Assembly (NCBI RefSeq): GCF_004217145.1
Contig: NZ_SHKR01000012.1
Location: forward strand, 1 to 64,000
DNA from: Kribbella rubisoli
GTDB taxonomy: Bacteria > Actinomycetota > Actinomycetes > Propionibacteriales > Kribbellaceae
Reading direction: 5' to 3'
DNA: 64,000 nt
Below are positions 26,630 to 35,073 of this stretch, one piece after another (position 1 is the stretch's first letter; every line of letters begins with the position of its first letter). The translations under genes were made by a program, and so were the position numbers. A model generated the notes under the pieces. The model was given only the letters and a program-made list of their open reading frames with translations. It was not told where the DNA came from and searched no databases.

Positions 26630-28025
26630 GGAGCGCCTTGAGGAAACTCTGCGCCCAGACGTTCACATCGTGCGCGGCGAGGTGCTTGCGCATCGCCTTC
26701 ATCCGGCGGCCGAGCTGGCGGTCGTCGGTGTTCATCGCGTCGACGATCGTGTCCTTCATGCCGTTGATGTCGTGCGGGTTCACCAGGAAAGCTTGCCGGA
26801 ACTCGTCCGCCGCACCGGCGAACTCGCTCAGCACGAGCGCGCCCGTGTCGTCGTACCGCGTCGACACGTATTCCTTTGCGACCAGGTTCATACCGTCCCG
26901 CAGCGGTGTCACCACGGCGACGTCCGCGGCCCGGAACAGCGCCGCCATCTCGGTCCGCGAGTACGACGTGTGCAGGTAGTTGATCGCCGGAGTGCCGATC
27001 CGGCCGTGCTCGCCGTTGATCCGGCCGACGAGCAGCTCGATCTCGTCCCGCAGGACGCGGTACTGCTCGACCCGCTCGCGGGACGGCGTCGCCACCTGGA
27101 TGAACACCGCGTCGTCGACCGAGATCCGCTTCTCGTCCAGGAGCTCGCCGAACGCCCGCAGCCGTTGCCGGATGCCCTTGGTGTAGTCGAGCCGGTCGAC
27201 GCCGAGCAGGATGTGCGTCGGGTTGCCGACCTCCTGCCGCATCTCGGCGGCGCGGGCCGTGGTCTCGGGCTGACGGGCCAGGCTCTGCAGCTCGTTGACG
27301 TCGATCGAGATCGGGAAGGCCTTCGCGCGGACGATCCGGTCGTCCGGCAGGTGGATGCGGTCGCCGCGGGTCCGCAGACCCATCCGGTTGCGGGCCAGCC
27401 GGGCGAAGTTCGAGGCAGCACCGGGTCTTTGGAAACCGACCAGGTCCGCGCCCATCAGCCCGTCGAGGATCTGCCGTCGCCACGGCATCTGCGCGAAGAG
27501 CTCGGTCGGCGGGAACGGGATGTGCAGGAAGAAACCGATCCGTACGTCGGGACGCAGCCGGCGCAGCATCGCCGGGACGAGCTGTAGCTGGTAGTCGTGC
27601 ACCCAGACGTCGGCGTTGTCGTCGGCAGCATCCGCTGCGGCCTCCGCGAACCGGCGGTTCACGGCGACGTACGACTCCCACCACTCGCGGTGGAACTCCG
27701 GTGCGACGATCACGTCGTGGTACAGCGGCCAGAGCGTCGCGTTGGAGAAGCCCTCGTAGTACAGCTGCACGTCCTCGGCCGACAGCATCACCGGGACCAG
27801 ATGCATACCGTCGTTGTCGAACGGGTCGACCTTCTCGTCCGGGCTGCCGGTCCAGCCGATCCACGCGCCGTGGTGGCTCTGCATCACCGGTGCGAGGGCG
27901 GTGACCAGTCCGCCTGGGCTGCGGCGCCACGCCGTACTGCCGTCTGGCATCTCGATCCGGTCGACCGGCAGCCGGTTGGCCACCACTACGAAGGAACTCC
28001 TACCGTTCGGCATCTTCAGCGTCAT
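26616..28025 (-). CDS. otsA: Trehalose-6-phosphate synthase (GT20)
   Basis: The enzyme makes trehalose 6-phosphate from a nucleotide-glucose and glucose 6-phosphate. The 469-residue GT-B fold protein has the N-terminal [10 protein letters not shown] and SPGGLVTAL loop, the [16 protein letters not shown] motif, [11 protein letters not shown], and the nucleotide-diphosphate site [14 protein letters not shown]. These are diagnostic of OtsA. The ATG at 28025 overlaps the Gfo/Idh stop as ATGA. The matching phosphatase gene otsB is 3.5 kb away in a divergent operon, so the two steps are under separate promoters. Confidence 0.95.
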   Translation of the reverse strand: MTLKMPNGRSSFVVVANRLPVDRIEMPDGSTAWRRSPGGLVTALAPVMQSHHGAWIGWTGSPDEKVDPFDNDGMHLVPVMLSAEDVQLYYEGFSNATLWPLYHDVIVAPEFHREWWESYVAVNRRFAEAAADAADDNADVWVHDYQLQLVPAMLRRLRPDVRIGFFLHIPFPPTELFAQMPWRRQILDGLMGADLVGFQRPGAASNFARLARNRMGLRTRGDRIHLPDDRIVRAKAFPISIDVNELQSLARQPETTARAAEMRQEVGNPTHILLGVDRLDYTKGIRQRLRAFGELLDEKRISVDDAVFIQVATPSRERVEQYRVLRDEIELLVGRINGEHGRIGTPAINYLHTSYSRTEMAALFRAADVAVVTPLRDGMNLVAKEYVSTRYDDTGALVLSEFAGAADEFRQAFLVNPHDINGMKDTIVDAMNTDDRQLGRRMKAMRKHLAAHDVNVWAQSFLKALHDQD

Positions 28026-29023
28026 CCACTCAGGTCGTCGTCGTCACCGGGGTAACGGACCCCGATCTGGCTCCGGGTCTCGTCGAGCAGGTCGAGAATC
28101 TCGAGGGTGGCGGCATGAGGCAACGCCGGTACTTCGAGCGCCCCCGCACGCAGCGCTTCCATTACTGCGCCTGCCTCATAGTGGTACCCACGCCCATGCG
28201 TCGGCACGTCGATCCGCTCCGCTCCGGAAGCAGTCGTACGCACGTAGTACTCGGGGTGGTGGAAGCGGTGTGGCAGCTGCAGACTGCCCTCCGGGCCGCT
28301 GATCGAGGCGACCCACGGGTTCTGCGAGCGCAGACCACAGGTGAGCGCGGCGACCGCACCGGAGTCGTACCGCCAGGCCATGGCGACGTTCAGGTCCACG
28401 CCGTCCTCGTTGAGCGAGCCGACGGCCTTCACCTCGGCCGGACGGCCCAGAGCCATGTAGGCGAACGTCATCGGGTAGATGCCGCCGTCCATCAGCGACC
28501 CGCCGCCGAGCGCCGGATCGAGCAGCCGCGACGGCAATGAGGGCTTGTGGAAGGCGAAGTCCGCGACGACCTGCTGGGGCTCGCCGATGACGCCTGCGGC
28601 GAGGTCCTTGAAGACGGCCTGGATGACCGGGTTGGTGCGCATCCACATCGCCTCGGCGAACAGGGTCTTGTGCTCGGCCGCGACCGCGACCAGGTCCCGC
28701 GCCTGCTTGGCCGTCAGCGTGACGGGCTTCTCGCACAGCACGGCGATGCCGGCCTGCAGCGCGGTCCGCGCGATCGCGTAGTGCTGCGGATGCGGCGTAC
28801 CGATGTAGATGACGTCGACGTCGCCGGAATCGATCAGCTTGCGGTAGTCGTCGTAGGCGTTCGGGATGCCGAACTCGGCGGCGAACCGGTCCGCGCTGTC
28901 CTGGGACCTGGACGCGACCGCAGTGGCGACGGCATCGTCGGGGAGCAGCCCCAGATCGTGCGTGAACTGGGTCGAGATGTTGCCGGTAGCAACGATGCCC
29001 CATCTGACACGATCTATACCCAC
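28022..29023 (-). CDS. Gfo/Idh/MocA-family NAD(P)-dependent dehydrogenase
   Basis: This 333-residue oxidoreductase has an N-terminal Rossmann fold ([15 protein letters not shown], a GxGxxS-like turn with ATGNIS) and the family motif [14 protein letters not shown] with the catalytic Lys. The C-terminal substrate domain contains [20 protein letters not shown], where the Asp and neighbouring His/Tyr region act in catalysis. It resembles dihydrodiol or xylose dehydrogenase members; the substrate is unassigned. The GTG at 29023 overlaps the amidase stop by 10 bp and the stop overlaps otsA by 4 bp. Confidence 0.9.
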   Translation of the reverse strand: MGIDRVRWGIVATGNISTQFTHDLGLLPDDAVATAVASRSQDSADRFAAEFGIPNAYDDYRKLIDSGDVDVIYIGTPHPQHYAIARTALQAGIAVLCEKPVTLTAKQARDLVAVAAEHKTLFAEAMWMRTNPVIQAVFKDLAAGVIGEPQQVVADFAFHKPSLPSRLLDPALGGGSLMDGGIYPMTFAYMALGRPAEVKAVGSLNEDGVDLNVAMAWRYDSGAVAALTCGLRSQNPWVASISGPEGSLQLPHRFHHPEYYVRTTASGAERIDVPTHGRGYHYEAGAVMEALRAGALEVPALPHAATLEILDLLDETRSQIGVRYPGDDDDLSG

Positions 29024-30417
29024 TGGGTTAACTCCGGGGTCGGGAACGGTCCGTCTGCTGCGATTCTCGCGGTTTCGAACGCGTGAGCCAAGCGAATGAG
29101 CGTGACCTCACTCCGCGCCGTACCGCTGAAGGTGATCCCGACCGGCAGTCCGGAGACCATCCCGGAGGGCATCGAGAGCAGCGGATAGCCGGCCAGGGCG
29201 GCGTGCGAGGACGAGCCGCCGAGCACGTGGTCGCCGTTCACCAGGTCGATCGCCCAGGCCGGTGAGTACGACGGACTGACCAGCGCGTCGAGCTGGTTGT
29301 CGCGGAGCAGGTCGTCGATGCCGTCCCGGCCGGCGCGGAGCGCGGTGAGGCGTGCAGCGACGTACACGGGCGAGCTGAGGCCCTCCGTGGTCGCAGCCCG
29401 CTCGAACAGCTCCTGTCCGAACCACTGCAGCTCCTGGTCAGCATGCTCCTTGTTGAAAGCAATCAGGTCGTCCAGTGTCCGCGGACCGCCAGGGACCCGA
29501 GTGGCCAGGTACGCCGCCAGGTCGACCTTCAGCTCATGCGACAGCACCTGCAACTGGTCCTCGTCGCCACCCGGCGTCGGCAGGGACAGGTGGTCGACCA
29601 GAGTCGCTCCACAGCTGCTGAGGAGCTCCAGTGCGTGTTCGGTGACCTGGTCGAGTCCGGTGGAGTAGCCCCACAGCGGTCCACGCGGTACGCCGATGCG
29701 CACGTTGCTGAGGTCAGTGCCCCGGCAGTGCTCGGTGTAGTCCGTCTGGTTGCCTGTGAGGACTGACAGCAGCGCAGCAGCCTGGGTGACGGTCCTGGTC
29801 ATCGGACCGGCGGTGTCCTGCGAGTGCGAGATCGGGACGATGCCCTGCTGCGGGATCAGGCCGACAGTGGGCTTCAGGCCGACGATGCCGTTCAGTGCGG
29901 CCGGACAGACGATGGAGCCGTTGGTCTCCGTGCCGATCGCGTACTCCGCCAGCCCGGCGGCGACGGCAGCGCCGGAGCCGGAGGAGGAGCCGCCCGCGGA
30001 GCGGTTCAGGGCGTACGGGTTGCGCGTCAGACCGCCGTACGCGCTCCAGCCGGAGGAGGACGCCGCGCCGCGGAAGTTGGCCCACTCGCTGAGGTTGGTC
30101 TTGCCGAGGATCACGGCGCCGGCCTCACGGAGCCGGCGTACCAGCGGGGCGTCGTCGGGCGGCGGTGGCTGGTCGGCCAGCGCCAGCGAACCGGCCGTGG
30201 TCGGCAGGTCGGCGGTGTCGATGTTGTCCTTGACCAGGACCGGTACGCCGTGCAGCGGGCCGCGAACGCGCCCGTTGTCACGCTCGGTGTCGAGACGGGC
30301 GGCTTCGGTGAGAGCGGCGGGGTTGGGCGTGCAGATGGCGTTGACCAGCGGGTCCACCTCACGGATCCGCGCCTGCAGCTCCTCCACCAGCGCCACGCTG
30401 GAAGAAGTTGAGCTCAC
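29014..30417 (-). CDS. Amidase-signature family amidohydrolase
   Basis: This 467-residue enzyme has the Ser-cisSer-Lys triad: Lys63 in [14 protein letters not shown], the cis-Ser in [16 protein letters not shown], and the nucleophile Ser in [14 protein letters not shown]. It should hydrolyse an amide. GatA is unlikely because no gatB or gatC is adjacent and the sequence is of the general amidase type. It has no signal peptide. The GTG at 30417 has only a weak ribosome-binding site. It is the first gene of the amidase-Gfo/Idh-otsA-FGGY operon and is divergent from the DUF3263 gene. Confidence 0.9.
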   Translation of the reverse strand: MSSTSSSVALVEELQARIREVDPLVNAICTPNPAALTEAARLDTERDNGRVRGPLHGVPVLVKDNIDTADLPTTAGSLALADQPPPPDDAPLVRRLREAGAVILGKTNLSEWANFRGAASSSGWSAYGGLTRNPYALNRSAGGSSSGSGAAVAAGLAEYAIGTETNGSIVCPAALNGIVGLKPTVGLIPQQGIVPISHSQDTAGPMTRTVTQAAALLSVLTGNQTDYTEHCRGTDLSNVRIGVPRGPLWGYSTGLDQVTEHALELLSSCGATLVDHLSLPTPGGDEDQLQVLSHELKVDLAAYLATRVPGGPRTLDDLIAFNKEHADQELQWFGQELFERAATTEGLSSPVYVAARLTALRAGRDGIDDLLRDNQLDALVSPSYSPAWAIDLVNGDHVLGGSSSHAALAGYPLLSMPSGMVSGLPVGITFSGTARSEVTLIRLAHAFETARIAADGPFPTPELTQWV

Positions 30418-30565
30418 GTCAAAGATCCTGCCAGAGTTGGTGACGCCCGGCCGTCCGCCGACGACACGCTCCGTGTCGTGTCACGGGTGAATGACATCGC
30501 TGTTGTTCAACACGTACAGTGGAGCGCGGACGGACGATCACCGACCGCACAGGAGTCAGCAGCAG

Positions 30566-30874
30566 ATGGACAGCGCCAACGCCAGCTCTTCCGGCCCCGC
30601 CGAAGCTGCGCCGCCGGCCGTTGCCGGACTCTCCGAGAGGGACGGGCAGATCCTCGCCTTCGAGCGCCACTGGTGGAAGTACGCCGGCGCGAAGGAGCAG
30701 GCGATCCGGGACCAGTTCCAGATGTCGGCGACCCGGTACTACCAGGTTCTCAACGCGCTCATCGACCGCCCCGAGGCCCTCGCGCACGACCCGTTGCTGG
30801 TCAAGCGCCTGCGCCGCCTCCGCGCCGCCCGCCAGCGCGCCCGCTCCGCACGCCGACTGGGCATCGAGGTCTGA
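30566..30874 (+). CDS. DUF3263 family protein (Rv0430-like)
   Basis: This actinobacterial protein of 102 residues has a helix-turn-helix-like core (LSERDGQILAFERHWWKY, then ATRYYQVLNALIDRPEA). It is a predicted DNA-binding protein of unknown targets. The ATG at 30566 follows AGGAG; an upstream in-frame extension is not conserved in style. It is two bases from the LytR_C-domain gene. The same pair (Rv0430-Rv0431) occurs in Mycobacterium tuberculosis, so the order is a conserved actinobacterial unit and the protein may regulate its neighbour. Confidence 0.85.
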   Translation: MDSANASSSGPAEAAPPAVAGLSERDGQILAFERHWWKYAGAKEQAIRDQFQMSATRYYQVLNALIDRPEALAHDPLLVKRLRRLRAARQRARSARRLGIEV

Positions 30875-30876
30875 CC

Positions 30877-31545
30877 ATGTCCCGCCTTCGGGCATCCCGC
30901 GACGAGCGGGGTCAAGTCCTGTCCTCACTCGTCGCCGTGGCCGCGGTCGTCGCGATCGTGGCCGGTCTGCTGGTGCTGTTCGGGACCCGGGGGCACGACA
31001 GCAAGGCCGACGAACCGTCCGGCGCCGCGTCGAAGCCGAGCAGCAAGCCGTCGGCCAAACCGACTACTGAGCCGTCTTCCGGTCCGTCGACGGTCGGTGC
31101 GAGCATCCCGAGGCCCGGCACGCAGACGACTCCGCCTGAGGTCACGCCGTCGAAGGCACCTTCATCGACTGCGCCTTCTTCTACAGTGCCTCCTTCGACA
31201 GCACCGACCGAGCCGACGTCGAAGCCCACCCAGCCTCCCGCGACGCAGCCGGTGACCATTCCGGTGGAGGAGCGGCCGGCGATCGAGGTGTACAACAACA
31301 CGCCGCGCAAGGGCCTGGCCGACGAGGTCGCGGGCCGGGCCCGGCAGGCCGGCTGGACGGTCGCCGGCTCGCCCGACAACTGGCACGGCAAGGTCGCCGA
31401 AAGCACGGTCTACTACCCGCCCGGCATGCTCCAGGCCGCGAACCAGCTCGCGCACGATATCGGCGTCGGCCGGAGCAAGGGCGCGCTGGACAACATGAAG
31501 ATGGATCGCCTGACCGTGATCCTCACCTCGGACTACGCCGGATGA
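30877..31545 (+). CDS. LytR_C-domain envelope protein (VirR-like)
   Basis: This 222-residue membrane-anchored protein has a short cytoplasmic tail (SRLRASRDERGQ), one helix at about 14-38 (LVAVAAVVAIVAGLLVLF), a Ser/Thr/Pro/Lys-rich linker of about 80 residues, and a C-terminal LytR_C domain (AIEVYNNTPRKGLADEVAGR, AGWTVAGSPDNW, TVYYPPGM, RLTVILTSDYAG). The architecture matches mycobacterial VirR (Rv0431), which interacts with LCP ligases and affects cell-wall cross-linking and vesicle release. Its gene follows DUF3263 and overlaps otsB by 4 bp (ATGA). Confidence 0.88.
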   Translation: MSRLRASRDERGQVLSSLVAVAAVVAIVAGLLVLFGTRGHDSKADEPSGAASKPSSKPSAKPTTEPSSGPSTVGASIPRPGTQTTPPEVTPSKAPSSTAPSSTVPPSTAPTEPTSKPTQPPATQPVTIPVEERPAIEVYNNTPRKGLADEVAGRARQAGWTVAGSPDNWHGKVAESTVYYPPGMLQAANQLAHDIGVGRSKGALDNMKMDRLTVILTSDYAG

Positions 31546-32375
31546 GCACTCCGGTCATCCAGACCGACGCCGGGCGCGCAGGCTGGGAGGCCATCGTCGC
31601 CGATCCGGCCACCGCAGTGATCTCGTCCGACTTCGACGGCGTACTGTCGCCGCTCGTCGAGGACCCGGCGCGGTCTCGGCCGGTCGAGGGCGCTCTGGAC
31701 GCGCTGGCCCGGTTGGCGCGCTCTGTTGGCCAGGTGGCGATCGTGACCGCTCGCCCTGCGCTGGTGGCTACGGAGCTCTCCGGGGTGAGCGGCCACCCGG
31801 GTCTTGGCCAGCTCGTAGTGCTCGGCCACTACGGGCTTGAGCGGTGGGACGCTGCGACCGGCAAGGTCACGACCGCACCGGTGCCGGCAGGGGTCGCCAC
31901 GGCTCGAGGCCGGTTGCCGGGGCTGCTGGCCGAGGCCGGCGTACCCGATGCCTTTGTGGAGGACAAGGACAGCTCGCTGGCTGTGCACACCCGGCGGCTG
32001 GATGACCCGACCGGTGCGTTCGAGCTACTGCGTGGGCCGATGACTGCGCTGGCCGAGGAGACCGAGCTGCGGCTCGAGCCGGGCAACCTCGTGCTGGAGC
32101 TGCGACCGCCCGGCATCGACAAGGGCGTAGCAATCCGCAGTCTGGTCGAGTCGACCGGCGCCAGGTCGATCCTGTACGCCGGGGACGACCTGGGCGACCT
32201 CGCCGCATTCAAGGCGATCGGGGCGCTGCGTTCAGCCGGGCTGAGCGCGCTACTGCTGGCGACGCGGTCGTCGAACGCGACCGAGCTGATCGAGGCCGCG
32301 GACATCGTCGTCGACGACCCCAGCGGTGTGGTGACCGTCCTCACGGCCCTTTCGGACGCGATCTCAGCACGCTGA
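31542..32375 (+). CDS. otsB: Trehalose-6-phosphate phosphatase
   Basis: This HAD-superfamily phosphatase of 277 residues completes trehalose synthesis. Motif I is SSDFDGVLSPLV (nucleophile Asp30, acid Asp32), motif II is IVTARP, motif III Lys is in PGIDKGVAI, and motif IV is YAGDDLGDLAAF. VLGHYGLERW and FVEDKDSSLAVHTRR are typical OtsB cap-domain segments. Its ATG overlaps the LytR_C gene, and its last 35 bp overlap a convergent membrane-protein gene. The link to a cell-wall operon fits trehalose's envelope role in actinobacteria (inference). Confidence 0.94.
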   Translation: MSTPVIQTDAGRAGWEAIVADPATAVISSDFDGVLSPLVEDPARSRPVEGALDALARLARSVGQVAIVTARPALVATELSGVSGHPGLGQLVVLGHYGLERWDAATGKVTTAPVPAGVATARGRLPGLLAEAGVPDAFVEDKDSSLAVHTRRLDDPTGAFELLRGPMTALAEETELRLEPGNLVLELRPPGIDKGVAIRSLVESTGARSILYAGDDLGDLAAFKAIGALRSAGLSALLLATRSSNATELIEAADIVVDDPSGVVTVLTALSDAISAR

Positions 32376-32808
32376 ACGCCTGCGTCACGGTCTTCCCCAG
32401 CGGCTGGATCGGACGTTCGACGTACCCGCCCTCCTTCAGGTTCGCGAGCCGCTCGAACGGATTCCGCGACGCCGGATCACCGGTCAGCAGGAACGAGATC
32501 ACCACGCCGACGACGTACAACGGCAACATCGGCAACCCGATCAGGCAGAAGTACTGCCAGGAATGCCGCTCCTCGTGCCGCAGCAACGCCGGATTGTCGA
32601 AGTACGAGCGGTCGTTCTTGCTGAGGATGACATTGCCGATCGTGAACGCGCCGGCCACGGGGAAGCCGAGCTTGTAGCCGTTCGCGAAGAACAGACCGCG
32701 CGGGCCGCGGCTGAATTTCGCGCGCCCCAGAACGCCGACGAAGGCGCCGGCCAGCGTGGACAGATTCAGGAAGTTCCCCACGAGCTTCACCCACTGCCAG
32801 GCGGTCAT
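32341..32808 (-). CDS. Membrane protein with HExxH-like motif
   Basis: This 155-residue protein has two or three hydrophobic segments (LVGNFLNLSTLAGAFVGVL, FPVAGAFTIGNVIL, LIGLPMLPLYVVGVVISFLL). Between them lies LLRHEERHSWQYFC, whose HEERH fits the HExxH zinc signature, followed by a conserved-looking WQY. I recognise related uncharacterised actinobacterial proteins but no named function. The motif may be catalytic, but the membrane context and short length leave this open. The ATG at 32808 starts MTAWQWVKL. The 3' end overlaps otsB by 35 bp, and the gene is divergent from the Fic gene. Confidence 0.75.
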   Translation of the reverse strand: MTAWQWVKLVGNFLNLSTLAGAFVGVLGRAKFSRGPRGLFFANGYKLGFPVAGAFTIGNVILSKNDRSYFDNPALLRHEERHSWQYFCLIGLPMLPLYVVGVVISFLLTGDPASRNPFERLANLKEGGYVERPIQPLGKTVTQAFSVLRSRPKGP

Positions 32809-32859
32809 GGGGCTCAGTATCGGCGTGGCGGCCGCGTTTGTCTCGATGTCGCAATCATC

Positions 32860-32903
32860 AGGACATGCAGTATGATGTCCTAAGAATTGAGACATTAGGA
32901 CAT
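32860..32903 (+). promoter_or_regulatory. AGGACAT-repeat operator over the fic promoter
   Basis: Three copies of AGGACAT lie at 32860-32866, 32875-32881 (inverted) and 32897-32903. The second and third extend to a perfect 9-bp inverted repeat, ATGTCCTAA / TTAGGACAT, with an 11-base centre. TATGAT at 32871-32876 is a good -10 element between copies one and two, and the last copy touches the ATG at 32902. Binding here would block transcription. The Fic protein's own winged helix is one candidate ligand. Confidence 0.6.
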
Positions 32904-34074
32904 GGGGTCGATGACTACCTTCAGTACGCCGGAGCCGGACCTCGAGGACCGACAGGTTCTCGAGCAGATTCACGCGTTCCGGTCCGAGCTCACCGACGTA
33001 CTGCGTGTGCCCCGGCGATGGGCGGGCGGCCTGCGGCGGAGCATGCTGGCGCGGGCGATCCAGGGATCGAACAGCATCGAGGGGTACGACGTCAAGCTCG
33101 ACGACGCCGCGGCCGCGCTGGACGACGAGGAGGCGCTGAGCGCCGACGAGCGTACGTTCGCCGAGATCCGCGGGTACCGGCAGGCGCTCGGTTATGTGCT
33201 GGCGATGGCCAAGGACGCGGACTTCAGGCTCGATGTCTCGGCCATTCGAGGGATGCACTTCATGATGCTCAGCCACGACCTGTCGAAGAGTCCGGGGAGC
33301 TACCGGCCCGGTGCGGTCTATGTTCATGACGAGGCAACCGGCGAGAACGTGTACGAAGGTCCGCCGGCCGAGGACGTCGCTGCGCTTGTCGCCGAACTGA
33401 CGGACGATCTAGCGGCCGACACCTCAGCCGATCCGCTGGTCCAAGCGGCGATGGCCCACCTGAACCTGGTCATGATCCACCCGTTCCGCGACGGGAACGG
33501 CCGGATGGCCCGCGCCCTGCAGACCCTCGTGCTGTCGCGCGGCGGTATCGGCGAGCCTGCGTTCTCCAGCATCGAGGAGTGGCTGGGCAGCAACACCGAT
33601 GAGTACTACCGAGTGCTGGCGGCTACCGGCGCCGGGGCATGGCATCCCGACCGATCGGCGGCGCTCTGGCTGAAGTTCAATCTGCGCGCACATCACATCC
33701 AGGCGCAGACTGTACGCCGACGGTATCGCGAAGCGGGCAGGCTGTGGCTGGCGTTCGACGAGCTGATCGAGAAGCACGGCCTCGCCGATCGTGTCGCCGA
33801 CGAGCTCTTCGACGCATCCTTGGGATTCCGCATGCGTCGAGCGACCTACGTGCGCCGTGCCGGGATCGAGGAGCGGACCGCGTCCCGCGACCTCGCGAGG
33901 CTGACTGACCTGGAGCTGCTCCGTGCGGTCGGCGAGACGAAGGGTCGGCACTACGTGATGGGCGATCGGCTCGCCGAGGTTGTTCAGGAGGTCCTCTCCA
34001 CCCGTGATCAGTTGGTCGATCCGTACCCCTGGATGCCGGAGAGGCTGGCCGCGGTGCCGAGACCGGTCCGCTAG
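32902..34074 (+). CDS. Fic-family AMPylase with C-terminal winged helix, class II
   Basis: This 390-residue protein has a Fic domain with the complete active-site motif HPFRDGNGRMAR (His near 193) and an N-terminal autoinhibitory motif SNSIEG (Ser56, Glu60, Gly61), which defines class II Fic proteins. Fic enzymes transfer AMP from ATP to target hydroxyls. Residues 310-365 (ATYVRRAGIEERTASRDLARL and onward) form a winged helix, so the protein can probably bind DNA. No separate antitoxin gene is adjacent, as expected when inhibition is built in. ATG 32902 and ATG 32911 are both possible; the second has a better-spaced GGGGTCG. Confidence 0.92.
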   Translation: MGSMTTFSTPEPDLEDRQVLEQIHAFRSELTDVLRVPRRWAGGLRRSMLARAIQGSNSIEGYDVKLDDAAAALDDEEALSADERTFAEIRGYRQALGYVLAMAKDADFRLDVSAIRGMHFMMLSHDLSKSPGSYRPGAVYVHDEATGENVYEGPPAEDVAALVAELTDDLAADTSADPLVQAAMAHLNLVMIHPFRDGNGRMARALQTLVLSRGGIGEPAFSSIEEWLGSNTDEYYRVLAATGAGAWHPDRSAALWLKFNLRAHHIQAQTVRRRYREAGRLWLAFDELIEKHGLADRVADELFDASLGFRMRRATYVRRAGIEERTASRDLARLTDLELLRAVGETKGRHYVMGDRLAEVVQEVLSTRDQLVDPYPWMPERLAAVPRPVR

Positions 34075-34103
34075 TTGTCGGTGGGGTGGGTAAGACTTGG
34101 CGG

Positions 34104-35051
34104 GTGAGTTCGGTGGTGCGGGTTTGGCGGGCGGGGCGGGTGGTGGATCCGCATTCGGTGATCGGAGGGTTGCGGAAGGGGCCTGGGGATCCGGCTTACG
34201 TGTTCGATGCGGGGCGGCGGACGGTGTGGCGGGCTACTCGGACGCCTGACGGGCCGGTGCAGCTGCGGTTGACGCCGTACGCCGGGGGCGTGGAGGCCGA
34301 GGCGTGGGGTGCCGGGGCTGAGTGGGCGCTCGACGGGGTGCCGGAGTTGCTGGGCGATCGGGACAGTTGGGACGGGTTCGAGCCGCTGCCGGAGCATCAG
34401 GCACTGGTCGATGCGGCGCGCCGGTTTCCGCATGTGCGGGTGCCGCGGACGCGAGCGGTGTTCGAGGCCCTCGCTGCGGCCGGGATCGAGCAGGTCGTGA
34501 CCGGCAAGGAGGCGTTCCGGGCGTGGCGGCTGCTGCTGCGTGAGTACGGCGAACCTGCGCCGGGACCGAACGAGCAGGGCAACCGGGTCATGATGGTGCC
34601 GCCGGCGCCGGAGGAGTGGCGGCTGATCCCGTCGTGGCAGTTCTTGCGCGCGGGAGTCGAGAGCCGGCGGTCGCGGGTGGTGCTGACGGCGGCTTCCCGG
34701 GCGAAGGCGCTCGAGCGGACGCTGGAGCTGACGGACGGGGCGGAGATCGAGCAACGGCTGCGATCGCTCCCAGGGGTCGGGGTGTGGACGGCGGCCGAAG
34801 TACGGCAGCGGGCGCATGGGGACGCGGATGCGTTCTCGTTCGCGGACTACCACGTGTCCCGGAACGTCTCGTACGCCTTGATCGGCGAGGAGCTCGACGA
34901 CGACGGATGCGCGGAGCTGATCGAGCCGTACCGCGGCCACCGGTTCCGGGTGCAACGGCTGTTGGAGCTGGCCGGCATCGGTCATCCCCGCTACGGCCCG
35001 CGCAAGTCGTTGCCGACCCACACCCCGGGCGCGACACATCGCCTGCGCTAG
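34104..35051 (+). CDS. AlkA-like DNA-3-methyladenine glycosylase
   Basis: This base-excision repair glycosylase has about 315 residues. The helix-hairpin-helix motif LRSLPGVGVWTAAEVRQRAHGD is followed by DAFSFADYHVSR, where the Asp aligns with the catalytic Asp of AlkA (FPAGDLGL in Escherichia coli). The N-terminal domain (VWRATRTPDGPVQLRL, GAEWALDGVPELLG) matches actinobacterial AlkA-type proteins. The GTG at 34104 (SSVVRVWRAGRVVDP) was chosen over the GTG at 34086 because it gives the usual N-terminus. It sits 30 bp after fic and just before an antiporter gene. Confidence 0.87.
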   Translation: MSSVVRVWRAGRVVDPHSVIGGLRKGPGDPAYVFDAGRRTVWRATRTPDGPVQLRLTPYAGGVEAEAWGAGAEWALDGVPELLGDRDSWDGFEPLPEHQALVDAARRFPHVRVPRTRAVFEALAAAGIEQVVTGKEAFRAWRLLLREYGEPAPGPNEQGNRVMMVPPAPEEWRLIPSWQFLRAGVESRRSRVVLTAASRAKALERTLELTDGAEIEQRLRSLPGVGVWTAAEVRQRAHGDADAFSFADYHVSRNVSYALIGEELDDDGCAELIEPYRGHRFRVQRLLELAGIGHPRYGPRKSLPTHTPGATHRLR

Positions 35052-35073
35052 CCCCGGGCACTAGGTTCCCATC

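Noticed and set aside
26626-27930. 434-residue minus-strand frame overlapping otsA
   Set aside because: Same strand but another frame of otsA, dominated by Arg, Pro and Gly. otsA has all family motifs.
32902-34074. Fic gene as part of a two-gene toxin-antitoxin or defence system
   Set aside because: No antitoxin or defence gene adjoins it, and the inhibitory motif is within the protein.
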